A DNA stretch of 38,762 bases from the NCBI GenBank assembly GCA_903927645.1, contig CAIYNX010000165.1, positions 1-38,762 of the forward strand. Direction: 5' to 3'. Under the pieces are notes generated by a model. That model saw nothing but the letters and a program-made list of their open reading frames with translations. It was not told the origin of the DNA and searched no databases. Position 1 is the first letter of the stretch. Each line of letters opens with the position of its first letter. The position numbers and the translations under genes are program-made. This DNA is from an uncultured Mucilaginibacter sp. GTDB lineage: Bacteria > Bacteroidota > Bacteroidia > Sphingobacteriales > Sphingobacteriaceae. This document shows, one piece after another, positions 6,556 through 15,093 of the stretch.

Positions 6556-9069
6556 CTATTGGCCAACCATAAAAATGGCGTTACCTAATAGCAGGTCTCC
6601 ATTTTTCCAAAAACGACGGAATATAGGGTCATCTGCAAAAATAACAATACTTCCCCGACCCATATTTTGTACCCCAAGCAACATGCCTTCCTGTATTTTG
6701 GCCTTTGTTTTCTGACCAACAAAACCAGCAACATATCCATCTTTTTTTATTGTCCCAACATTCCATCCATCGTCTTTTAAATATTCAAAAATATTGTCAT
6801 TTTGTTTGAGGGAATAATAGTAGGGTGGAAAACCATAACCTAAAGGGTGGGTATTATCAAGGTTTAACTTATAAATAGCTCCCGGAATACTGCTTGATAA
6901 AGCATCACGATCCCGATCTGAATAACCAACAGAAGGTTTGTTAAGCGGTTTTTCATTTGTTTTATCATCCTTCTTAACTTCTTTTATTTTGATATTAAAG
7001 CCCTTTTTATCCGCTAATGCGTTAATGGCATTTTCAATAGCGATCAATTTCCCTCCCTCATTCACCCAGCTTTGTAACCTATCTGCCGGAAAATCATCAT
7101 AATCACCATCCGGAAAAATTATCACATCATAATCTTTTAGCCGTGCGCGTTTCAAATCCTCATACCTAATTAATGTAACCGGATAGTTTATTTGCTGTTC
7201 AAAGTAATGCCAAATTTCACCCATCGCCTCAGAAGAAGTAGCTGTACCAGCAATCAAAACCACCCTCGGCTTATTGATATACCTAATTGAAGTTGAGCCA
7301 AAATCAAAGCCACTTTCAACAAAGCCGGTAGAAACAGCTGTTATTTGATGTTCTTGATCAATGGCAATTTGATTTATTTCTTTATCAAAACCGTCAAAAT
7401 CATTGCCTGCTCTGGTAATTATTAATGAACCGGCATTAAACTTTTTTCCAGCTGTTTCAAATGGCGTTTCAGAATAACGCACCTTTATGCCTTTGTTTAG
7501 CAATGCTGCTAAAAACTTAACATCATTAACAGATTGCCATGATGAAACATAAGCATAACTCTTTTTAGCACTAACATTAGCTTGAGAATTATTATTTAAA
7601 GATGCAAAAGCCGGTTTAAATGATTCTTTAACTCCATAAGTGTTTAAGCCAAAAGCATATGGTAATGACCATGCGGTAATATCGTAAGTGTTTGAATCAC
7701 TTATAAAAGTTTTGGGCTCAAAAAGTACATTTAACAAAACCGATTTTGGCTGGTAAGCGTTAATTACCAAATCGTTATTGGTTGCCACAACTGCCTCTGT
7801 TTTTTGAGTAAAATAATTATATCCTATAGCGTTTCCTTTTATGCCATAACCATATTTTATACCATTTCTATCAAGCAAGGTGGTTAGTTCTTTTATTTTA
7901 TCGGCATTATCATTCTTTACAATATACGTTTTATATTCTCCCGTTGGTGCGTTTCGGCAATTATCATAAAAGTGTTTAAATTCTGTTATTAGCCTTTGGG
8001 CATAAGTAGCGCTTACTTCAATGGTGCTCAATGCGGTTGCCCGATGGTGGGCAATACGGTCAACAAGCGTAACCGAATCAGCTGATTGATTCATTACTGC
8101 CAGTCCGGCACCTATTCCTCCTTGTTCATAAGTCATTCCAATGGCTCCATTGTAAATTGGGTAGGTATCGCCGTATGATGGGTATAATAAATCATACTCC
8201 TCTTTTGTAAAATATAACCAACCATTTTTATCAAAATATTTAGCATTAGTTTTACCAATAATAACCTGAAAATCTCGTTGCCACTTTGTGATATCCTCAT
8301 GATATGGCTCACCTGCTGGGGCAAAATAATAGGATTTTTTATATCCGTTTTCATGAAAATCAACATGTACCTGAGGCAGCCATTTATTGTATACAGCCAA
8401 ACGAGCTTGTGTTTCTTTTTGAGTTTGCCATGCCCAATCGCGGTTTAAATCAAAATAATAATGGTTTACGCGTCCACGTGGCCAAGGTTCTGCATGCTCG
8501 CGAGACGATGGGTCGGCATTTGGCACCATTCCTTTTACCGAATTGTAAAAATTAACGTAGCGGTCTCTGCCATCGGGGTTTAAACATGGGTCTATAACCA
8601 CTAAAGTGTTTTTTAACCAATTTTTAGTTTGAGCATTTAAAGGATCGAGCAAATCAAACAAAACCTGCATAGAAGTTTCACTTGATGCTGGTTCATTTCC
8701 ATGTACATTAAAACTCAACCATACTATTACTGGTATATTATTTATATTGTTTACAACATTCTCATCTGCCAGTAGCCCTGCTGTTTGGAGATTGTTTTTT
8801 CTTATCTCTTCCAATCGGTTTATGTTTTCATCTGATGCTACATAAGCAAGTATTAGCGGCCTACCCTCATTAGTTGTACCATATTGCGTTAGTTTTACAC
8901 TTTTAGATGCTTTTGCCAAGCAATTAAAATATTCAATAATTTTATAATGTGGCGTAAATTGTGTTCCCAATTTATAGCCTAGAAATTTTTCGGGCGATGG
9001 TATTTCTTGTGCAAAAAGACTGTTAATGCAGCCTAATAGAATAAGTGGTAAGAGAATTTTTTTAAACAT
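6556..9069 (-). CDS. Exported M14 family zinc carboxypeptidase with C-terminal GATase/ThuA-like region
   Basis: This 837-residue protein has a signal peptide (ending NSLFAQ, residue 21). The M14 peptidase domain covers about 40-340: zinc ligands H123 and E126 in NVHGNEPAS, the NPDGRDRY substrate segment (164-171), DLNRDW (207-212), the third zinc ligand H239 in VDFHENG, and the probable catalytic glutamate E315 in TYEQGG. Residues from about 560 to the end contain RVVLIAGTATSSEAMGEIW and VIIFPDGDYDDFPADRLQ, a pattern reminiscent of class I glutamine amidotransferase/ThuA-like folds that occurs in many large Bacteroidota M14 proteins. A periplasmic or secreted exopeptidase is likely; the substrate cannot be told. 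It is monocistronic. Confidence 0.9.
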   Translation of the reverse strand: MFKKILLPLILLGCINSLFAQEIPSPEKFLGYKLGTQFTPHYKIIEYFNCLAKASKSVKLTQYGTTNEGRPLILAYVASDENINRLEEIRKNNLQTAGLLADENVVNNINNIPVIVWLSFNVHGNEPASSETSMQVLFDLLDPLNAQTKNWLKNTLVVIDPCLNPDGRDRYVNFYNSVKGMVPNADPSSREHAEPWPRGRVNHYYFDLNRDWAWQTQKETQARLAVYNKWLPQVHVDFHENGYKKSYYFAPAGEPYHEDITKWQRDFQVIIGKTNAKYFDKNGWLYFTKEEYDLLYPSYGDTYPIYNGAIGMTYEQGGIGAGLAVMNQSADSVTLVDRIAHHRATALSTIEVSATYAQRLITEFKHFYDNCRNAPTGEYKTYIVKNDNADKIKELTTLLDRNGIKYGYGIKGNAIGYNYFTQKTEAVVATNNDLVINAYQPKSVLLNVLFEPKTFISDSNTYDITAWSLPYAFGLNTYGVKESFKPAFASLNNNSQANVSAKKSYAYVSSWQSVNDVKFLAALLNKGIKVRYSETPFETAGKKFNAGSLIITRAGNDFDGFDKEINQIAIDQEHQITAVSTGFVESGFDFGSTSIRYINKPRVVLIAGTATSSEAMGEIWHYFEQQINYPVTLIRYEDLKRARLKDYDVIIFPDGDYDDFPADRLQSWVNEGGKLIAIENAINALADKKGFNIKIKEVKKDDKTNEKPLNKPSVGYSDRDRDALSSSIPGAIYKLNLDNTHPLGYGFPPYYYSLKQNDNIFEYLKDDGWNVGTIKKDGYVAGFVGQKTKAKIQEGMLLGVQNMGRGSIVIFADDPIFRRFWKNGDLLLGNAIFMVGQ

Positions 9070-9260
9070 ATATTTTTATAATAGACCAATATAGAATAAT
9101 ATTTGTAGTCAAGTATCTATTATTTAAAATATTTGTTTTACTTGCATTTTGTTTATTTTTAAAAACCAAAAGGCAAATTATTTATTATTGAGCTATAATT
9201 TTTTTAAATAAAAAACAAATTCACATATTTGTAACCAGGCAATTGTTCAGCTTTTAACCA

Positions 9261-11420
9261 ATGAATAAAGATAAAGACGCCTTACAGGCATTGCAGAAAT
9301 ATTTTGGCTATAGCAGTTTCAGGCATGAGCAAAGTGCTATCATACGTCAGGTTTTAAATAAAAAAGATGTATTGGCTCTTATGCCTACAGGTGGTGGTAA
9401 ATCATTATGCTATCAACTTCCGGCAGTAATTTTTGATGGTATAACCATTGTAATTTCTCCCTTAATTGCGTTGATGAAAGATCAGGTAGATAACTTAAAC
9501 GTTAACGGCATACCTGCCGCTTTTTTAAATTCAAGCCAAAATCCTGATGAACAATTAAAATTAACCAAACAACTACGAGAAAACAAAATTAAGTTGCTTT
9601 ATCTTGCTCCCGAGCGTTTGTATAATAATGATGGGAAATTAATTGGTTTTTTAAAAACATTGAATATTTGCCTCTTTGCAATTGACGAAGCGCATTGTAT
9701 TTCGCATTGGGGTCATGATTTTAGACCGGAATATTTGGCTTTGGCGAGTTTAAAAACAGATTTTCCCGGTGTTCCGGTTATTGCTCTTACAGCAACTGCC
9801 GATGCGCTTACAAAAAAAGATATTCTTGATAAGCTTAAACTACATCAACCTGAAATCTATATTTCATCATTTAACCGAGATAATATAACCTACCGGGTGA
9901 ATCGAAAAAAAGATAGTTTTAAACAATTACTTGCCTTTTTAGATGAGCACAAGGAAGAAGCAGGTATTATTTATTGTCTTTCCAGAAAATCAACTGAGTT
10001 ACTTGCTGTAAATTTAAAACAATATGGTTATAAAGCTGCCGCTTACCATGCCGGTTTGGATCATGAATTAAAAGCGAAAAATCAGGAAGAATTTTTACGA
10101 GACGACCTCAAAATTATTGTGGCTACGATAGCCTTTGGTATGGGCATCAATAAATCAAACGTGCGGTATGTGGTACATATGGATTTACCTAAAAATATTG
10201 AAGGCTATTACCAGGAAACCGGAAGAGCAGGCCGTGATGGATTACCTTCTGAAGCTTTGCTACTTTACTCGCCAGCTGATGCCATGAAATTGAGACAGTT
10301 TGCAATGATTGAAAATAACCCTGAACAAAGTCAGATTATGTTGAATAAACTAAATGACATGGTACATTTTTGCGAATTACAGGCTTGCCGTCGTCAATTT
10401 TTATTGAAATATTTTGGGGAGGATTTTCCGGCAAATTGCAACTCCTGCGATTTTTGCCTAACTGAATATACCCGTTTTGATGGTACTTTAATTGCACAAA
10501 AAGCGCTTTCGGCAGTAGTGAGACTTAAGGAAAATTTTGGGATTAATTATTTAATTGATTTTTTAAGAGGTTCAAAAAGCGATAAAATATGGGCGTCGCA
10601 CAAAGAACTTAAAACCTATGGTATTGGTGCCGAAATTTCAAAGAATGATTGGTTAAGCTATTTTAATGAATTAATAACCATGGGATATTTACAACCAACT
10701 GATGGCGCGTACCCGGTGTTAAAGCTTACCCCGCAAAGTTTGATTGTTTTAAAAGGGGAGCAAAAAGTAGCATTTATTGAACGTGAAGTAATAGATAACC
10801 ATAAACCAACTGCAAGCTTACCTTACGAAATTGAATTATTTGCAGAATTAAAGAATATCAGAAAAGAAATAGCTTTTAATGAAAACTTACCTCCTTACGT
10901 AATCCTCTCGGACGCAACACTTATAGAAATAGCTACGTATTTACCGCAAAATTTGGACGAATTGCGGCAAATTTCTGGTTTTGGCGATGTAAAATTAGCT
11001 CGTTATGGTCGGGATTTTTTACTGCCTGTGGTAAATTATTGTCAATTAAATAATTTAACATCAAAAATAACTTTAAAGGCACCAAAGCGCGAAAGAAAAG
11101 CAAGTAACCCTAATAAAATTACAGATACAGCCACCGAAAGCTTCAACATGTATAAATCAGGCAAAAGTATTGCTGATATAGCCGCATTTAGAGGATTGTC
11201 GCCCAATACAATTGAAGGCCATTTAACCCAATTTATTTTTACCGGAGAGTTAGATGTTTCTATCTTTGTAACAGAGGATAAAATACAGCCTATAAAAGAA
11301 GCTATTGAAAGTTATGGACCAGAAACACTTTCTCCTTTAAAGGAAGTTCTTGGCGATGATTTTTCCTATGCAGAAATCAAAGCAGTTATAGCGTGGATGC
11401 GTAAACAAGGAAGCATATAG
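9261..11420 (+). CDS. recQ: ATP-dependent DNA helicase RecQ
   Basis: RecQ unwinds DNA 3' to 5' in recombination and fork repair. The 719-residue protein shows the full domain order. RecA-like helicase lobes carry motif 0 (FGYSSFRHEQ), Walker A TGGGKS (43-48), DEAH (142-145) in DEAHCISHWGHDFRPEY, TATAD, and motif VI QETGRAGRDG. A zinc-binding C-R-R-Q...C-x2-C-x2-C segment follows at about 375-400, then a winged helix. HRDC lies at about 535-610, and a C-terminal helix-turn-helix extension at about 630-715 (SGKSIADIAAFRGLSPNTI). The last extension is longer than in E. coli RecQ (about 610) and is common in Bacteroidota homologues. The stop is 1 bp from that of the convergent Ldh-family gene. 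Confidence 0.96.
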   Translation: MNKDKDALQALQKYFGYSSFRHEQSAIIRQVLNKKDVLALMPTGGGKSLCYQLPAVIFDGITIVISPLIALMKDQVDNLNVNGIPAAFLNSSQNPDEQLKLTKQLRENKIKLLYLAPERLYNNDGKLIGFLKTLNICLFAIDEAHCISHWGHDFRPEYLALASLKTDFPGVPVIALTATADALTKKDILDKLKLHQPEIYISSFNRDNITYRVNRKKDSFKQLLAFLDEHKEEAGIIYCLSRKSTELLAVNLKQYGYKAAAYHAGLDHELKAKNQEEFLRDDLKIIVATIAFGMGINKSNVRYVVHMDLPKNIEGYYQETGRAGRDGLPSEALLLYSPADAMKLRQFAMIENNPEQSQIMLNKLNDMVHFCELQACRRQFLLKYFGEDFPANCNSCDFCLTEYTRFDGTLIAQKALSAVVRLKENFGINYLIDFLRGSKSDKIWASHKELKTYGIGAEISKNDWLSYFNELITMGYLQPTDGAYPVLKLTPQSLIVLKGEQKVAFIEREVIDNHKPTASLPYEIELFAELKNIRKEIAFNENLPPYVILSDATLIEIATYLPQNLDELRQISGFGDVKLARYGRDFLLPVVNYCQLNNLTSKITLKAPKRERKASNPNKITDTATESFNMYKSGKSIADIAAFRGLSPNTIEGHLTQFIFTGELDVSIFVTEDKIQPIKEAIESYGPETLSPLKEVLGDDFSYAEIKAVIAWMRKQGSI

Positions 11421-11421
11421 A

Positions 11422-12495
11422 CTATAATCTATCTAACCCAAACCTATCGGCTAAGCCATTCAAATCATTTACTACCGCCTCTACCAGTGGAATGCCATCT
11501 TTTTTTCGTGCTGATTGCGCTGCTAATTCAGGTTCGCCCGGAATAACTACTTTTTGATCAGGTTCAATCACTGTTGCCTCTTTAAATCTGGTAATCCAAT
11601 TATCCATATGATTTTTAAATTCATCGGCAGGACGGAAACCATCCACCCGCATAGCACCAACAAAATGCCCAATGCCCAAACCAACCGGATTTTCGGATGG
11701 TTCAAGAAAAGAAACAAAAGGAGGTACCCAAGGGCCATAATTAGCCCCCGATAATACTGCTGAGAGTATATCAACTGTTGCGCTTAATCCAAAACCTTTA
11801 TGGCTGCCATGCTCACGGTCGCTACCCAAGGGTAAAAGCGAGCCGCCAGTTTTTAAAGAATGTGGGTCAGTTGTATTGGCTCCATTAGCATCTTGTATCC
11901 AACCATCGGGCACTTGTTTACCCAAACGCTGTGCTATTTCAAGCTTACCATTTGCTGCAGCCGATGTAGCCATATCAACAATTAATGGCGGGAACTTACC
12001 AGCCGGGAAGGCATAGCACATAGGATTAGTCCCCAACATCCGCTCATTGCTAAAGGTTGGTGCTACCAAAGGGCTTGCATTTGTCATGGCAAAGCCTATC
12101 ATATCCTTTTCAACTGCCATTAATGCATGATACCCGGCAATACCAAAATGGTTGGAGTTGCGAACTGCTACCCAGCCAGAGCCATAAGTCTCTGCCTTTT
12201 CAATGGCCAATTTCATGGCAAAAGGTGCTACAACTAAACCCAAGCCGGCATCACCGTCGACGGTAGCGGTAGTGGGGGTTTGGTGAACAATTGAAATATT
12301 CGGTTTTGTGTTGACACGGCCTTTTTCCCAAAGGCGTACATAACCAATTAAACGAGCTACCCCATGCGAATCAATACCACGCAAATCAGACATTACCAAA
12401 ACATCCGCTGATAGGATGGCGTGTTCCAAACTACAGCCCATTGCCAAAAAAATGTTTTGCGTAAAAGTTCGAAGGGATTGTTCGGTAATTATCAT
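11422..12495 (-). CDS. Ldh family (malate/L-lactate/ureidoglycolate-type) NAD(P)-dependent dehydrogenase
   Basis: This 357-residue protein belongs to the LDH2/MDH2 family, which is unrelated in fold to classical lactate dehydrogenase. Landmarks are SDLRGIDSHGVARL (with the conserved catalytic-type histidine about residue 44), SNHFGIAGYHALMA, TNPMCYAFPAG, VDMATSAAANGKLE and DREHGSHKGFGL. Family members oxidise 2-hydroxy acids (malate, lactate, 2,3-diketogulonate, ureidoglycolate) with NAD(P). Substrate cannot be assigned from sequence alone. No oxidative partner genes are adjacent; the divergent neighbour is an amidase of the nitrilase superfamily. A -7 element lies only 4 nt upstream of the ATG, so the transcript may be leaderless. 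Confidence 0.9.
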   Translation of the reverse strand: MIITEQSLRTFTQNIFLAMGCSLEHAILSADVLVMSDLRGIDSHGVARLIGYVRLWEKGRVNTKPNISIVHQTPTTATVDGDAGLGLVVAPFAMKLAIEKAETYGSGWVAVRNSNHFGIAGYHALMAVEKDMIGFAMTNASPLVAPTFSNERMLGTNPMCYAFPAGKFPPLIVDMATSAAANGKLEIAQRLGKQVPDGWIQDANGANTTDPHSLKTGGSLLPLGSDREHGSHKGFGLSATVDILSAVLSGANYGPWVPPFVSFLEPSENPVGLGIGHFVGAMRVDGFRPADEFKNHMDNWITRFKEATVIEPDQKVVIPGEPELAAQSARKKDGIPLVEAVVNDLNGLADRFGLDRL

Positions 12496-12499
12496 GCGC

Positions 12500-12507
12500 C
12501 AAACTTA
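12500..12507 (-). promoter_or_regulatory. Candidate -7 promoter element for the Ldh-family gene, suggesting a leaderless mRNA
   Basis: On the minus strand this reads TAAGTTTG, a full TAnnTTTG match ending 4 nt before the ATG at 12495. With initiation about 5-7 nt after the box, transcription would start at or next to the A of the ATG. No clear TTG at -33. Confidence 0.4.
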
Positions 12508-12571
12508 CGAAGTTTTAAAAATAGGAAGGCTTTAAAATTATAATTGAACAACATGTAAATGTATTAAAGTC

Positions 12572-12602
12572 TTGTTTATTTATATGCGTTAGCCTACCTT
12601 TA
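12572..12602 (+). promoter_or_regulatory. Candidate Bacteroidota promoter for the nitrilase-superfamily gene
   Basis: TTG at 12572-12574, a 20-nt spacer and TACCTTTA at 12595-12602 fit the TTG-N19-21-TAnnTTTG pattern with one mismatch at the last base. The predicted leader to the ATG at 12633 is about 25 nt. Confidence 0.5.
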
Positions 12603-12632
12603 AATACTGTTTAATTATTGTTTATTAAGCCC

Positions 12633-13424
12633 ATGAAAATTGCCATTGCCTCACCTCCTATTCCAAAAAATATCCATGAAGGTTTAATATTTCTCGAGAA
12701 ATTGGTAAAGGATGCCGCAAATGAACAAGCTGAAATTATTTGTTTCCCCGAATCATATTTACCTGGTTATCCGGGGATGGATTATCCAGCGGAAGACCAA
12801 TCACCTGAAAGTTTGAAAGCTGCTCTGGATAAAGTTTGTAAAATTGCTGCTGAAAATGCAATCGCTATTATTATACCAATGGACTGGCACCTGCCCAAAG
12901 GGTTAGTAAACTTGGCTTTTGTGGTATCAAATATCGGTGAGGTTTTGGGTTATCAAACAAAAAACCAGTTGGATCCATCGGAAGATCATATTTGGGTGCC
13001 GGGTACTGAGCGGCATATTTTTGAGATCAAGGGATTGAAATTTGGCATTGCCATTTGCCATGAAGGTTTCCGTTATCCCGAAACGGTACGCTGGGCTGCC
13101 ATGAAAGGAGCGCATATTGTATTTCATCCCCATTTTGCAGGCAGTAATACTGATGGCCCAACCCTAACTGAATGGGGGGCAATCACCAACCCTTATTATG
13201 AAAAAGCAATGATGATGCGTGCCCTAGAAAATACCATTTATTTTGGCAGTTCAAATTACGCATCCCAATACCCCGAATCGGCAAGTGCGGTAATTAACCC
13301 GGATGGTAGTTGTTTGGTTCATGAAACTTATAAGCGGGCTGGTATCATTATAGCTGATATTGAACCAGATTTGGCTACCGGTTATTTGGCGAAAAGATTG
13401 AAACCTGCGCTTTATGCAGAATAG
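12633..13424 (+). CDS. Carbon-nitrogen hydrolase (nitrilase superfamily amidase)
   Basis: With the ATG at 12633 the protein is 263 residues and begins MKIAIASPP, the usual first strand; the in-frame TTG five codons upstream (12618) is less likely. The Glu-Lys-Cys triad is visible: E40 (CFPESYLPGYPG), K110 (YQTKNQLDPSED) and C142 (IAICHEGFRYPE). The family hydrolyses amides or nitriles through a thioester on the cysteine. The length fits the amidase branches rather than true nitrilases (over 300), so an omega-amidase-like or N-carbamoyl-amide role is possible but unproven. No signal peptide, so cytoplasmic. It is divergent from the Ldh-family gene and ends 28 bp from the bshC stop. Confidence 0.9.
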   Translation: MKIAIASPPIPKNIHEGLIFLEKLVKDAANEQAEIICFPESYLPGYPGMDYPAEDQSPESLKAALDKVCKIAAENAIAIIIPMDWHLPKGLVNLAFVVSNIGEVLGYQTKNQLDPSEDHIWVPGTERHIFEIKGLKFGIAICHEGFRYPETVRWAAMKGAHIVFHPHFAGSNTDGPTLTEWGAITNPYYEKAMMMRALENTIYFGSSNYASQYPESASAVINPDGSCLVHETYKRAGIIIADIEPDLATGYLAKRLKPALYAE

Positions 13425-13452
13425 CACGCTTTAAACTTTATTATTATCTTAA

Positions 13453-15048
13453 TTATTCTGATAGCACAGTAAACTTAAAATCCAAAGGTCCAAAGTGTTC
13501 TATGAGTTGGTCGATAAAATTTTGACCCCATTTTACATAAAAAAGGCCAAAATTTTCAGATCGCTCTTGAAGACTATCTTTGGGGAATAGGTCGGTTTTA
13601 ATATTTTCTATTTGAACAATTCTGGTTTCAAAGTTCTTTTTCTCTGCTTTCACCAATTTTTTCTCAAGGTTATCAATAGCTCTTTTTAACCTGGCTTGTA
13701 CTGCTGATGTTGAAGGCGCCAATGTTGGATCTATTTTAAAGGCTCTTAATTTTACTTTTTCAAAAATAGCATTCATTTCGCGCCACTCTTCAGTTAAGTT
13801 AAGAGCATGTTTACTATGCTTTTTTACCCAATTGTTTTTAATGGTATCCGACTCTAAAAATAATTCTGCAGGCTTAAGTTCCATTCTATTTATTTTAGCC
13901 GCGGTGGTTTTATTAATAACCAATGCCGAATTGCGCAAAATAAGAATCGGGAAGTCTACTTTATAATATTCAAAATTGGATTTTAGCTCGAGCCAATACA
14001 CTACTTCGGCCCCTCCGCCAATGTAAGCAATATTAGGCAATATACATTCCTGATACAAAGGGCGCATCACCACATTTGGGCTAAATCTTTCCGGAAATTG
14101 GGCTATTTCTTCCTTTAATGCAACTTCTGTAAAACTAATTTCTGTGTTTAAAACCTTATATAAATCGTTTTCAAAAACTATGCGTTCTCGTAAACCATCC
14201 AGGAGGTAAAAAAAGTTAATCTCTCTGGGATTTACTTGTATGTGTATCCCTAAATCTTCAAGTTTTTTATTTGTTGCGGTAATATTGTTAAAACTATGCT
14301 GCCCAATAATATCGTTTACTATTATTTGGGAAAATTGTTTTTTAAATTGGTGGTCATCTGCATCTATCACCACCAAGCCATATTGGCCAAATAAGGCATT
14401 TACCAAATAGCGTGTTGCGTCGGCTAGCTTTTCAAAACGGGTATAAGCTGTTTCAATAATTTCAGCCAATTGAGCAGCATGGTGGTCAATCCCCAATACT
14501 CCTTTATATTGGTTAATAGCTTGCCGCATGGTTTCTGGGTTTATCCTTCCGGTTGCACCCGAAGCCTCATACCACCAATGTACTTTTTTACCTCCTATAT
14601 TGGTATAATTGATCTCGGCAAAATCATGGTCCTCTGATGCCATCCAATAAACAGGAACAAAATTTTTATCAGGATGTGCTACCTTTAATTGTTGAGTTAG
14701 TTTTATGGCAGTAACTATTTTATAAATAAAATACAAAGGACCAGCAAAAATATTTAATTGATGACCTGTAGTTACCGTGTAAGTATTGTCAGAATTTAAT
14801 AAATTAAGGTTTTGGGAAACTAGATGTGAATTGCCTAATGGAACACCATCCCCATATTGTTTTTGCAAAATCTCAACCAATATTTTTCGATCGGCAATTA
14901 CTTTTTTGGTTTTAAGTATTTCAGCAAATCCATTTAAATCAGGACGTTGGCTATAAAATGGCCGCAGGGTAGGATTGTCTTCAAGATAATCAATCACCGT
15001 TGGCGAAAAACCTCCTGTTTCTTTATAATCAATGTACAATGCCTCCAT
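13453..15048 (-). CDS. bshC: Bacillithiol biosynthesis cysteine-adding enzyme BshC
   Basis: BshC adds cysteine to glucosaminyl-malate, the last step of bacillithiol synthesis in the cytoplasm (established from Bacillus genetics). The 531-residue protein has the family's two hallmark segments, TTGHQLNIFAGPLYFIYK near 118-135 and YWMASEDHDFAEIN near 164-177, on a nucleotidyltransferase-like core. The C-terminal part carries a coiled-coil stretch (about 430-490, KRAIDNLEKKLVKAEKK). Length matches the family (about 530-540). bshA and bshB are not in the window. It is the last gene of the minus-strand run, 45 bp behind rimO, so read-through from that unit is plausible. Confidence 0.95.
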   Translation of the reverse strand: MEALYIDYKETGGFSPTVIDYLEDNPTLRPFYSQRPDLNGFAEILKTKKVIADRKILVEILQKQYGDGVPLGNSHLVSQNLNLLNSDNTYTVTTGHQLNIFAGPLYFIYKIVTAIKLTQQLKVAHPDKNFVPVYWMASEDHDFAEINYTNIGGKKVHWWYEASGATGRINPETMRQAINQYKGVLGIDHHAAQLAEIIETAYTRFEKLADATRYLVNALFGQYGLVVIDADDHQFKKQFSQIIVNDIIGQHSFNNITATNKKLEDLGIHIQVNPREINFFYLLDGLRERIVFENDLYKVLNTEISFTEVALKEEIAQFPERFSPNVVMRPLYQECILPNIAYIGGGAEVVYWLELKSNFEYYKVDFPILILRNSALVINKTTAAKINRMELKPAELFLESDTIKNNWVKKHSKHALNLTEEWREMNAIFEKVKLRAFKIDPTLAPSTSAVQARLKRAIDNLEKKLVKAEKKNFETRIVQIENIKTDLFPKDSLQERSENFGLFYVKWGQNFIDQLIEHFGPLDFKFTVLSE

Positions 15049-15093
15049 TATCTAAATGCAAAAATTAAACGGCTAAACCAGTTAAGTGTTTCA

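Noticed and set aside
12618..12632. TTG start for the nitrilase-superfamily gene
   Set aside because: The ATG at 12633 directly precedes the conserved first strand and fits the candidate promoter.
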